Below are positions 1-6,785 of a stretch of 8,663 bases of DNA, one piece after another; position 1 is the first letter of the stretch; every line of letters starts with the position of its first letter. A program made the position numbers and the translations under genes. The notes beneath the pieces were generated by a model, which saw nothing but the letters and a program-made list of their open reading frames with translations, was not told the DNA's origin and did no database searches. This DNA is from an uncultured Lysobacter sp. (lineage in GTDB: Bacteria > Pseudomonadota > Gammaproteobacteria > Xanthomonadales > Xanthomonadaceae): assembly GCA_902805755.1 (NCBI GenBank), contig CADCUA010000256.1, forward strand, positions 1 through 8,663, written 5' to 3'.

Positions 1-108
1 TGTAAGTCAGTGCTCCGAACCGCTGGCCGAACGGCGGCGATACGCGCGGCGACGCCCGTCCTGCACATGCCCTGCGGTAACGTATCGGCCCGCCCCGCCC
101 CTGCCACG

Positions 109-1452
109 ATGGACGCCAGCGCCCCCCAGAATGTGCTTACTCCCAGCCAGCTGAACACGCTGGCGCGCGACGTGCTCGAGGGCACGTTCCCGCTGATCTG
201 GGTCGAAGGCGAGCTCGGCAGCCTGGCGCGGCCGTCGTCGGGCCATCTGTATTTCAACCTCAAGGACGCACGCGCGCAGATCCGCTGCGCGATGTTCAAG
301 CCCAAGAGCACCTGGCTGCGCTTCATGCCGCGCGAAGGCATGCGCGTGCTCGCACGCGGGCGTCTGACGCTGTACGAAGCACGCGGCGACTACCAGCTGG
401 TGCTGGACCACATGGAAGAGGCCGGCGAAGGCGCGTTGCGGCGCGCATTCGAGGAGCTCAAGGCCCGGCTGACCGCCGAAGGCCTGTTCGACGACGACGG
501 CAAGCGCGAGCTTCCACTGTTCGCGCGGCGCATCGGCGTGATCACTTCACCGACCGGCGCCGCGGTGCGCGACGTGCTCAGCGTGCTCGCGCGGCGCTTT
601 CCATTGGTCGAGGTGGACGTGCTGCCGGTTCCGGTGCAGGGCGCGACGGCCGCCGCGCAGATCACCTCGATGCTGCAGCGCGCGGTCGAATCCGACCGTT
701 ATGACGTCATCGTGCTGGCCCGCGGCGGCGGTTCGCTGGAGGATCTGTGGTCGTTCAACGACGAGCACCTCGTGCGCGCGGTCGCGGCCTCGCGCGTGCA
801 CATCGTCTCGGCGGTGGGACACGAAACCGACTTCAGCCTCACCGACTTTGCCGCGGACGTGCGCGCGCCGACGCCGTCGGTCGCCGCCGAACTGCTCGTG
901 CCCAGCGCGGAGGACCTGATGCGGCAGCTGCGCTCGCTCGAAGCGCGACTGCATGGCCAGCAGGCGCAGCGCCTGCGCCAGGCAATGCAGCGCACCGACC
1001 GCGCCGCGCTGCGCCTCAACGCGATGCGGCCGCAGGCGCAGGTGCAGCTGCTGTGCCGCCGGCAGGCGGAAGCATTCCGCCGGCTCGAAGCGGCCTGGCA
1101 GCGCCGGCTCGACCGCGAGCGGGCGCGCCTGCGGCACGCCGACGCCGTGCTCCGCGGCCATCATCCGGGACGAAGACTCGACCGCATGCGTGAGCGGCTC
1201 GTTGCACTCGGGCTGCGTCCGCAGGCGGTCATGGCGAACCGACTGAGCCGCGAAGCGCTGCGACTGCGCGGTCTCGTGCGCTCGCTGGCCACCGTCAGCC
1301 CAATCGCCACGCTCGCGCGCGGTTACTCCATCCTCACCAACGAGGAAGGCCAGGTGATCCGCCGCGCCGATGAAAGTGCACCCGGCGAGCAACTGCGCGC
1401 GCGGCTTTCGCAGGGCGAGCTGATCGTGCAGGTCATCGACGGCAGCGAATGA
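109..1452 (+). CDS. xseA: Exodeoxyribonuclease VII large subunit
   Basis: This is the catalytic large subunit of exonuclease VII, which with several copies of small XseB degrades single-stranded DNA from both ends in the cytoplasm during repair and recombination. The protein is 447 residues, the normal family length. It has an N-terminal OB-fold (about residues 8-105), the catalytic domain with [11 protein letters not shown] (145-155), [11 protein letters not shown] (204-214) and SAVGHETD (234-241), then a long Arg/Ala-rich coiled-coil stalk (about 268-390) and a C-terminal segment with ARGYSIL (403-409). From memory, the E. coli key residues are D155, R205, H238 and D241; all four fall at these same numbers here, which supports the start at 109. 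Upstream in-frame ATGs at 10 and 67 would add a non-conserved tail. No good Shine-Dalgarno site precedes the ATG. xseB is not in the window. The aldehyde dehydrogenase follows after 16 bases, suggesting cotranscription. Identification is firm. Confidence 0.97.
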   Translation: MDASAPQNVLTPSQLNTLARDVLEGTFPLIWVEGELGSLARPSSGHLYFNLKDARAQIRCAMFKPKSTWLRFMPREGMRVLARGRLTLYEARGDYQLVLDHMEEAGEGALRRAFEELKARLTAEGLFDDDGKRELPLFARRIGVITSPTGAAVRDVLSVLARRFPLVEVDVLPVPVQGATAAAQITSMLQRAVESDRYDVIVLARGGGSLEDLWSFNDEHLVRAVAASRVHIVSAVGHETDFSLTDFAADVRAPTPSVAAELLVPSAEDLMRQLRSLEARLHGQQAQRLRQAMQRTDRAALRLNAMRPQAQVQLLCRRQAEAFRRLEAAWQRRLDRERARLRHADAVLRGHHPGRRLDRMRERLVALGLRPQAVMANRLSREALRLRGLVRSLATVSPIATLARGYSILTNEEGQVIRRADESAPGEQLRARLSQGELIVQVIDGSE

Positions 1453-1468
1453 CGCGCACGACACAGCC

Positions 1469-2899
1469 ATGAGCATCGAGCGCCCGTACTACCTCGCGAA
1501 CCGCCCCGCATCACCGAATGCGGATCTTGAAGTGCGCGACAAGTACAACGATGCGCTGCTCGCGATGGTGGCGCTGGCCGATGCGGACGCGGTCGATGCC
1601 GCCATCGCCGCTGCGTGGAGCGCGCGCGGCGCGATGGCGGCATTCCCACCGGATGCGCGCCGGGACGTGCTCGAACATTGCGTAAAGCGTTTCGTCGAAC
1701 GCAGCGAGGAGTTCGCGCAGGTGCTGTGCGCGGAGGCCGGCAAGCCGATCCGCGATGCACGCGGCGAAGTCGCGCGACTGGTCGACACGTTCCGCATCGC
1801 GGCCTCGGAATCCACGCGCATCGGCGGTGAAGTCATCGAGCTGCAGGTCTCGCCACGCGCCCGCGGGTATCGCGGGATGACCAAGCGCGTACCGATCGGC
1901 GCGTGCAGCTTCATCACCCCATTCAACTTCCCGCTCAATCTCGTCGCGCACAAGGTCGCGCCCGCAATCGCGGCCGGCTGCCCGTTCGTGCTCAAGCCGT
2001 CCGAGCGCACGCCGCTGGGTGCATTGATGATCGCGGAGGTGCTGGCCGAAACCGACCTGCCCGCCGGCGCGTTCTCGGTGCTGCCCTGCCGCGTGGACGA
2101 TGCGCGCGCGCTGGTGGAAGACGAGCGCATCGCGCTTCTGAGTTTCACCGGAGGCACCGTGGGATGGGAGTTGAAGGCGCGCGCCGGACGCAAGAAGGTG
2201 CTGCTGGAACTGGGCGGAAACGCCGCGTGCATCGTCGACGAATCGCCCGGCGTGGCACTCGCGAACGTGGTCGAGCGGCTGGTGCTTGGCGCGTATTTCC
2301 AGAGCGGCCAGAGCTGCATCAGCGTGCAGCGCATCTACGTGCATGCCAGCCTGTATGACGCTCTGCGCGAACAACTGTCCGCCGCCGTATCGGCGCTGGT
2401 GGCAGGCGATCCACGTGCCGAAGACACCGTGGTCGGGCCGATGATCGACGAGGACGCCGCGGTCCGCGTGGAGTCGTGGATCGACGAAGCATGCCGTGCG
2501 GGCGCCACGCGCCTGGCGGGCGCGCTGCGGCAGGGACGCATGATGCCCGCCACGCTGCTCGAGGGTGTACCGCGCGAGGCGACTCTCCACCGCGAGGAAG
2601 CGTTCGGGCCGGTGGCGCTGCTGGAGCCGTTCGACGATTTCGATACCGTGCTCGAACGCGTCAACGACAGCCGCTACGGACTGCAGGCGGGCGTGTTCAC
2701 CGCTCGCCTCGATCACGCCATGCGCGCATGGGACCGGCTGGACGTCGGCGGCGTGGTGGTCGGCGACGTGCCGAGCATGCGCGTGGACAACATGCCCTAC
2801 GGCGGCGTCAAGGATTCGGGCGTGGGGCGCGAGGGCGTGCGCTACACGATCGAGGAAATGACCGAGATCCGGCTGCTGGTGATCCGCGATCCGGGTTGA
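1469..2899 (+). CDS. NAD(P)-dependent aldehyde dehydrogenase, family-21-like
   Basis: This cytoplasmic enzyme should oxidise an aldehyde to the acid using NAD(P)+. The 476 residues cover a full ALDH fold. Visible landmarks are ITPFNFPLNLVAHK with the oxyanion Asn153, VLKPSER with cofactor-binding Lys176, LELGGN with general base Glu247, GQSC with catalytic Cys283, EEAFGP with Glu377, and the C-terminal MPYGGVKDSGVGREGVRY (442-459). The wording around the catalytic Cys and the C-terminus most resembles the ALDH family 21 / lactaldehyde-glycolaldehyde-like branch. Substrate cannot be set from sequence, and no neighbouring pathway gene helps. The glycine-rich cofactor loop reads FTGGTVGW (226-233), where related enzymes as I recall them have FTGSPAVGW, so it appears one residue short. 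The gene follows xseA by 16 bases and converges on the cyclic-di-GMP gene with 9 bases between stops. The family is certain; substrate is unknown. Confidence 0.94.
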   Translation: MSIERPYYLANRPASPNADLEVRDKYNDALLAMVALADADAVDAAIAAAWSARGAMAAFPPDARRDVLEHCVKRFVERSEEFAQVLCAEAGKPIRDARGEVARLVDTFRIAASESTRIGGEVIELQVSPRARGYRGMTKRVPIGACSFITPFNFPLNLVAHKVAPAIAAGCPFVLKPSERTPLGALMIAEVLAETDLPAGAFSVLPCRVDDARALVEDERIALLSFTGGTVGWELKARAGRKKVLLELGGNAACIVDESPGVALANVVERLVLGAYFQSGQSCISVQRIYVHASLYDALREQLSAAVSALVAGDPRAEDTVVGPMIDEDAAVRVESWIDEACRAGATRLAGALRQGRMMPATLLEGVPREATLHREEAFGPVALLEPFDDFDTVLERVNDSRYGLQAGVFTARLDHAMRAWDRLDVGGVVVGDVPSMRVDNMPYGGVKDSGVGREGVRYTIEEMTEIRLLVIRDPG

Positions 2900-2908
2900 A
2901 CCGCGCCG

Positions 2909-5818
2909 TTAGTGGGCGAGTTCCAACAGCGCCGTGCTCGCCAGGTGCTCCGACGACCGACCGAACAGATAGCCCTGGCCGTGGCTGCAGCCGAGGTCGG
3001 TCAGGATGCGGCACTGCGCCTCCGTCTCGATGCCCTCGCCCACCGTGTGGATGCCCAACGCATTCGCCAGCGCCTGCACCGCGCGCACGACGGCGATGCT
3101 TTCCGAGCGTGAATCGCCAATCAGGCCGGCGACGAAACTCTGGTCGATCTTCAGGCACTCGATCGGGAAGCGGTGCAGGTACGACAGCGCCGAAAAGCCC
3201 GTGCCGAAGTCGTCCAGTTGCGCGAGCACGCCTGCACCCCGCAGGGTCTGCAGCATGTGCAGCGCGCGCGGAACATCGTCCAGCAGCGCGACTTCGGTGA
3301 TTTCGATGCGCAGGCGATGCGGGTCGGCCTTCGCACCTTGCAGCAACTGCAACAGGCGGTCGGCGAAGTCCGCACTGCGGAAATGCCGCGGCGAGACATT
3401 GACCGAGATGTACCCCTCGCTGGTGTGCGCAAGGCGCTCCGCCACCTGCGCGTACACCAGCCAGTCCACTTCCTCGATCAGCCCGCTGTCCTCGCCCAGG
3501 CCGATGAACTCGCCCGGCAACAACAGGCCGCGTCGCTCGTGACGCCAGCGCAGCAGGGCCTCATGGCCGACGATCGAGCGGTCGCTCAGCCGCACGATCG
3601 GCTGGTAGTACGCGATGAAACCGCTGCCGTTGATCGCGCGTCGCAGATCCGCTTCCAGATCGAGGATGCGCATCGCTTCGTCGCGCATCGCGCCATCGAA
3701 CAGGGCCCAGCCGTTGCGGCCCGCGCTCTTCGCGCGGTACATCGCGGCATCGGCGTCGCGCAGCATGTCCGCGCCGGTGCGGTAGAGCGGGTTCCACACC
3801 GCGATTCCGATGCTGGCCGACGGAAACACCTCGCGTCCCCCGACCCAGCAGGGCGTGCCCAGTGTTTCGAGAATGCGTCCCGCAAGCTCCTGCGCCGCGT
3901 GCGCGTCGGCGACCTCGCCGACGAGGATCGCGAACTCGTCCCCACCCAGGCGTGCGACGACGTCGTGCCCGCGCACGGCCGCGATGATGCGGCGGCTGAC
4001 TTCGACCAGCAGCTTGTCACCCGCGGCGTGCCCGGCGCTGTCGTTGATGAGCTTGAAACGGTCCAGGTCGAGGAACAGCACCGCGAAGCCGTGGCTGCTG
4101 TCGTGCGTCGCGCGCTCGATCGCGGCTGCCAGTTCCTGCAGCAGACGCGCGCGGTTCGGCAACTCGGTCAGCGAATCGTGCAGCGCCTGGTGGGTGAGGC
4201 GCTTCTCCGCGCGCATGCGCTCGCCGATCTGTGCGACCAGCTGGTTGTTCGCAAGTGCAAGTTCGCGCGTGCGTGATTCCACGCGCTGTTCGAGTTCGGC
4301 ATGCGCGGCGACGAGCCGGTCCTGCGCGCGCTTGCGTGCAAGACCGATGCCGATGTGGTGCGCGACGAACGTCAGCAGTTCCTGGTCGCGCGCATCGAAC
4401 GTCACGGCCGGCGAGTAGCTCTGCACCGTGATGCAACCGACGACGGCATCGTCCTGTCGCAGCGGAACGCCGAGCCAGCACTGCGCGAGCGGGCCGACGC
4501 TTCGCACCACGCCGTCAGCTTCCAGACCGAGTACCCCTGCGCGATCGACCAGCAAGGGCCGGCCGCGCGCGATGACGTATTCGGTCAGGCCGTTCATGCG
4601 TTCGCGTGGCGCGCGCGCGCGATCGAGCTCGTCCACCGAATACGGGAATTCCAGGCGCTTGCCGTCATCGGTCAGCAGCGCGATGTAGAAATTGCGCGCG
4701 TACAGCAACTCGCCGACTATCTCGTGCAGTTGCGCGTAGAACCGCTGGAGCGTTTCGGACGTGATCGACAGCTCGGCGATACGGAACAGCGCGCGCTGCA
4801 GCCGCTCGGCGCGCTGGCGCTCGAGAATCTCGCTCTGGAGATCGCGGTTGCTTTGCCACAACGCGTCCGTGCGCTGTCGCACGCGCCGCTCGAGTTCCTC
4901 GCGCGCCTGATGGCGGTCCAGCGCGGTGAGGATGTGCTGGGCGACGAAACCCAGCAGCGCGCGATCCTCCTGACTGTAGCAATCAGCTCGGTCGTAGCTC
5001 TGCACGACCACCGCGCCGCACACGCGTCCGTCGCGGCTCATCGGCACGCCGAGCCAGTCCAGGCTGTCGGGGCCGGCCTCGCGGTCGGCCGCGTCGCGCT
5101 CGTGGTCTTGCTGCACGTCATGGCCCAACTGCTCGCGGATGACGCGCGTGGAGCCGCGTAGCGGCGCGCCATGACGCAGCAGTTCGAGCGTGAGGCTGTA
5201 GCGCATGTCCTCGGGCGCGAGTTCGCGCCCTGGGTCGGCCCGGTACGGATCGCGCTGGTCGGCGAAATACAGGAAGCGCATGCGTTCGCGCTCGCCGTCC
5301 CACGCGACGATGTAGAAATTCTCCGCGTACATCAGCCCGCCGACCGCGGCGTGGATGCGGCCCAGCATGTCGACGAGGTCGAGATTCGAACCGGACAGGT
5401 CGGCGATTTCGTACAGCGCCTGCTGCAGGCGTTCGGACTTGCGCAGCGACTCGGCGTGCGCCTGCGCGCGGTCAGCCACCAGCGTCGCCCAGATCGCACG
5501 GCGGGCCAGGCCGAGCCATGCCGCCTGGGCAGCCGGGATCGGCGGTTCGCGCAGGCTGGCCACGAGCGCGATCCAGGTCCCGTCCTCTTCCTGCCACACG
5601 TCGGCGAGCAAACCTTCGGCATGCGAGGTCGCGCGGCCCAGTGCGAGCAGCGCTTCGGCCTCTGCGACAAGCCCCGATGCACGGTCGGTGAGCGATGTTC
5701 CCGTCGCGCCGTAGGCGTCACGCCAATGCACGACGACTTGGGTTTCGCGCGGCAGCGAATGCCGCAGCGCCGCTGCCAGCGACACCATCGAACAGCCCGG
5801 CAGGCTCGCTTCCGGCAT
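2909..5818 (-). CDS. GAF-GAF-GGDEF-EAL cyclic-di-GMP cyclase/phosphodiesterase
   Basis: This is a soluble two-headed cyclic-di-GMP enzyme of 969 residues when started at 5818. Order: an N-terminal region that may be a degenerate GAF (about 10-120), GAF1 plus coiled coil (129-337), GAF2 plus coiled coil (338-537), GGDEF (about 545-712), EAL (about 717-962). The cyclase site is canonical: FLDLDRFK (582-589), then GGDEF at 625-629, with an inhibitory I-site R616-G-H-D619 exactly five residues before it. The EAL site keeps EAL (753-755), N807, E839, D869-D870, K890, EGIET (928-932) and Q948. Both activities are therefore predicted, with the GAF domains sensing an unknown cytoplasmic signal. No membrane segment is seen. 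The open frame runs up to 6082, but those starts would overlap the divergent sigma gene and encode low-complexity sequence; ATGs at 5818 and 5788 are the likely starts, and 5818 has only a weak AGAGCAAAGG-like ribosome site. Function is firm; the start is less so. Confidence 0.93.
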   Translation of the reverse strand: MPEASLPGCSMVSLAAALRHSLPRETQVVVHWRDAYGATGTSLTDRASGLVAEAEALLALGRATSHAEGLLADVWQEEDGTWIALVASLREPPIPAAQAAWLGLARRAIWATLVADRAQAHAESLRKSERLQQALYEIADLSGSNLDLVDMLGRIHAAVGGLMYAENFYIVAWDGERERMRFLYFADQRDPYRADPGRELAPEDMRYSLTLELLRHGAPLRGSTRVIREQLGHDVQQDHERDAADREAGPDSLDWLGVPMSRDGRVCGAVVVQSYDRADCYSQEDRALLGFVAQHILTALDRHQAREELERRVRQRTDALWQSNRDLQSEILERQRAERLQRALFRIAELSITSETLQRFYAQLHEIVGELLYARNFYIALLTDDGKRLEFPYSVDELDRARAPRERMNGLTEYVIARGRPLLVDRAGVLGLEADGVVRSVGPLAQCWLGVPLRQDDAVVGCITVQSYSPAVTFDARDQELLTFVAHHIGIGLARKRAQDRLVAAHAELEQRVESRTRELALANNQLVAQIGERMRAEKRLTHQALHDSLTELPNRARLLQELAAAIERATHDSSHGFAVLFLDLDRFKLINDSAGHAAGDKLLVEVSRRIIAAVRGHDVVARLGGDEFAILVGEVADAHAAQELAGRILETLGTPCWVGGREVFPSASIGIAVWNPLYRTGADMLRDADAAMYRAKSAGRNGWALFDGAMRDEAMRILDLEADLRRAINGSGFIAYYQPIVRLSDRSIVGHEALLRWRHERRGLLLPGEFIGLGEDSGLIEEVDWLVYAQVAERLAHTSEGYISVNVSPRHFRSADFADRLLQLLQGAKADPHRLRIEITEVALLDDVPRALHMLQTLRGAGVLAQLDDFGTGFSALSYLHRFPIECLKIDQSFVAGLIGDSRSESIAVVRAVQALANALGIHTVGEGIETEAQCRILTDLGCSHGQGYLFGRSSEHLASTALLELAH
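4208..5434 (-). repeat. Tandem duplicated GAF + coiled-coil module (protein level)
   Basis: Two consecutive segments of the cyclic-di-GMP protein repeat the same layout: copy 1 at 4808-5434 (residues 129-337) and copy 2 at 4208-4807 (residues 338-537). Each opens with ERLQ(Q/R)AL followed by IA(D/E)LS, then a Y-A-x-NFYI strand, then WLGVP, then VQSY, then a GFVAQH/TFVAHH helix. Each ends with a linker of the form LE(R/Q)RV..RT..L..N..L, closing ERQRAERLQ in the first and ERMRAEKRL in the second. The coiled-coil linkers match as well as the domains, so the unit appears to be GAF plus linker. The similarity is in the protein; I did not see an obvious DNA-level repeat, so the duplication is old. 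Confidence 0.8.
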
Positions 5819-5878
5819 CGGCCTTTGCTCTGAGTCGCCCACTCCACCCCTCCCACTGCCGCGCCCGATGGCTTCCGG

Positions 5879-5907
5879 AGGATAACAAGCCGCGCTCCGG
5901 GCAGGTG
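5879..5907 (-). promoter_or_regulatory. Possible promoter for the cyclic-di-GMP gene
   Basis: On the minus strand the sequence reads TGTTATCCT, an extended -10-like element with TATCCT at 5879-5884. With a 17-base spacer the -35 position (5902-5907) reads CACCTG, a poor match. Transcription would start near 5872, giving a leader of about 54 bases before the ATG at 5818. This is the most AT-rich spot in the divergent region, but the evidence is only motif-level. Confidence 0.25.
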
Positions 5908-5985
5908 GCCAACCCCGAATGCCGCCCCCGACCGTTGCAACAGCCATGGAACCGGTCTCTGCCGACATGCACGAACCCGACGGCT

Positions 5986-6013
5986 TTGCCTCGCGGGTGC
6001 CAGCCCGTACGCT
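5986..6013 (+). promoter_or_regulatory. Predicted leaderless promoter of the sigma factor gene
   Basis: TTGCCT (5986-5991) and TACGCT (6008-6013) are separated by 16 bases and resemble -35 and -10 boxes. The -10 ends 7 bases before the ATG at 6021, so transcription would start at or next to the first base of the start codon. No Shine-Dalgarno sequence lies in that gap, which fits a leaderless mRNA. The matches to consensus are partial (four of six and three of six). This placement is one reason for choosing 6021 over upstream in-frame ATGs. Confidence 0.42.
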
Positions 6014-6020
6014 GCGCGCC

Positions 6021-6578
6021 ATGAATTCAGAGGCCGAGACGGCGGACGACGTGCTGATGCTCGCCTGGACGGGGGGCGACACGGCGGCGTTCGAAAACCT
6101 CTATGCGCGGCACCGGCTGCCGCTGTACCGCTTCGTGCTGCGTCATGTACGGGAGCCGGCGCTTGCTGATGAAATCTTCCAGGACGTCTGGCAGCGCGTC
6201 ATCACCGCACGCGCCGGCTGGAAGCCCGATGCCCCGTTCCGCACTTGGCTGTTCCGCATTGCGCACAACCGGCTGGGCGACCACTGGCGTGCGATGAAGT
6301 ACCGCCCTGCGGCGCCGGACGACGCCGAGGCGCGAGCCGCGAACGTCCCCGATCCGGACACGCCGGAGCGCACGCTATCGGAATTCGAACAGCGCCGGCG
6401 CCTGCAGCGTGCGATCGAAGCACTGCCGCCCGAGCAGCGCGAGGTGATCGCGCTGCGGCTCGAACAGGAGCTGAGCCTTGAGGAAATCGGTGCGATCACC
6501 GGCGCCGGCCGCGAAACCGTCAAGTCGCGGCTGCGGTATGCGATGGAAAAACTACGAAGTGGACTCTCGAGTGAATAA
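6021..6578 (+). CDS. ECF-type RNA polymerase sigma factor
   Basis: This 185-residue protein has the compact two-domain form of an ECF (group 4) sigma-70 factor and should direct RNA polymerase to a dedicated regulon. Region 2 spans about 24-91, with DEIFQDVWQRV (50-60) contacting core polymerase and FRTWLFRIAHNRLGDHWR (73-90) for -10 melting. A charged linker (92-124) leads to region 4 (125-180), with LPPEQREVIALR and the helix-turn-helix SLEEIGAITGAGRETVKSRL (152-171). There is no C-terminal extension. The start at 6021 gives the normal ECF length; in-frame ATGs from 5919 would add a tail with no recognisable domain and run through the predicted promoter. It is divergent from the cyclic-di-GMP gene and lies 207 bases upstream of the presumed anti-sigma gene, a wider gap than the overlap common for such pairs. 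The regulon and exact ECF group cannot be read here. Confidence 0.93.
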   Translation: MNSEAETADDVLMLAWTGGDTAAFENLYARHRLPLYRFVLRHVREPALADEIFQDVWQRVITARAGWKPDAPFRTWLFRIAHNRLGDHWRAMKYRPAAPDDAEARAANVPDPDTPERTLSEFEQRRRLQRAIEALPPEQREVIALRLEQELSLEEIGAITGAGRETVKSRLRYAMEKLRSGLSSE

Positions 6579-6606
6579 GCTGGAATCCCGTCGCAGGCTA
6601 GATCCA

Positions 6607-6650
6607 CGCGCCGCCTGCCCGCGCGAACGCACCTGTGCGCGAGCGGCGCG
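6607..6650 (+). other. Inverted repeat (hairpin 1) in the sigma/anti-sigma spacer
   Basis: CGCGCCGC (6607-6614) is the exact reverse complement of GCGGCGCG (6643-6650), giving an 8 bp GC-only stem. Inside the loop a second stem can form: CG plus CGCA (6624-6631, with an AA bulge) against TGCG plus CG (6636-6641) around a CCTG loop. The element starts 28 bases after the sigma stop codon and is followed by CGGCTTTCCC, which is not a real U-tract. It could be an attenuator, a 3' end stabiliser or chance in GC-rich sequence. Confidence 0.4.
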
Positions 6651-6701
6651 CGGCTTTCCCGACCATGCAACCGCGTTTGCCACGGGCGTGCTGGCGCAGA
6701 C

Positions 6702-6744
6702 GCGGGCACGGGCCTGCTTGCGTGCTTGCCTGCTCCCGGCCCGC
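6702..6744 (+). other. Inverted repeat (hairpin 2) upstream of the anti-sigma gene
   Basis: GCGGGC-A-CGGG (6702-6712) pairs with CCCGGCCCGC (6735-6744) as a 10 bp stem with a single bulged A. The 22-base loop contains two TGCTTGC copies (from 6715 and 6723). No U-run follows, so it is not a classical terminator. It lies about 40 bases before the anti-sigma start and upstream of that gene's candidate -10 box, so it may be a regulatory or binding site, or an mRNA structure in read-through transcripts. Confidence 0.4.
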
Positions 6745-6772
6745 ATGCGACCGAGATCGCGCGGGCCGAAGC

Positions 6773-6778
6773 GAGAAT
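6773..6778 (+). promoter_or_regulatory. Candidate -10 box of the anti-sigma gene
   Basis: GAGAAT (6773-6778) matches four of six -10 consensus positions and ends exactly 7 bases before the ATG at 6786, the same spacing as at the sigma gene. No convincing -35 is seen 16-18 bases upstream, and no Shine-Dalgarno site is present, so a leaderless start is suggested but weakly supported. Confidence 0.3.
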
Positions 6779-6785
6779 CCGCACC

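Noticed and set aside
1..108. A new gene or a longer xseA start in the first 108 bases
   Set aside because: In-frame ATGs at 10 and 67 only extend XseA with Ala/Arg-rich residues outside the family; nothing else is readable there beyond likely promoter and leader sequence.
547..1476. A 309-codon antisense open frame within xseA
   Set aside because: xseA has every family motif in the right place; the antisense product shows no recognisable features.
1511..2716. A 401-codon open frame on the minus strand inside the aldehyde dehydrogenase gene
   Set aside because: Long antisense frames are common in GC-rich genes. Its translation has no recognisable domain, while the plus strand encodes a complete ALDH with all catalytic residues.
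3173..4276. A 367-codon open frame on the plus strand inside the cyclic-di-GMP gene
   Set aside because: It lies opposite clear GGDEF and EAL coding sequence, is Arg/Ala/Gln-rich with no domain, and is best explained as a shadow of GC-rich codon use.
5919..6020. Upstream in-frame starts for the sigma factor at 5919, 5946 and 5967
   Set aside because: The added residues precede the normal ECF N-terminus, and the predicted -10 box lies just before the ATG at 6021.
5819..6082. Extension of the cyclic-di-GMP protein to a start at 6082 (88 extra residues)
   Set aside because: The extra sequence is low-complexity, would run through the divergent promoter region and overlap the sigma factor's coding start, and matches no domain.
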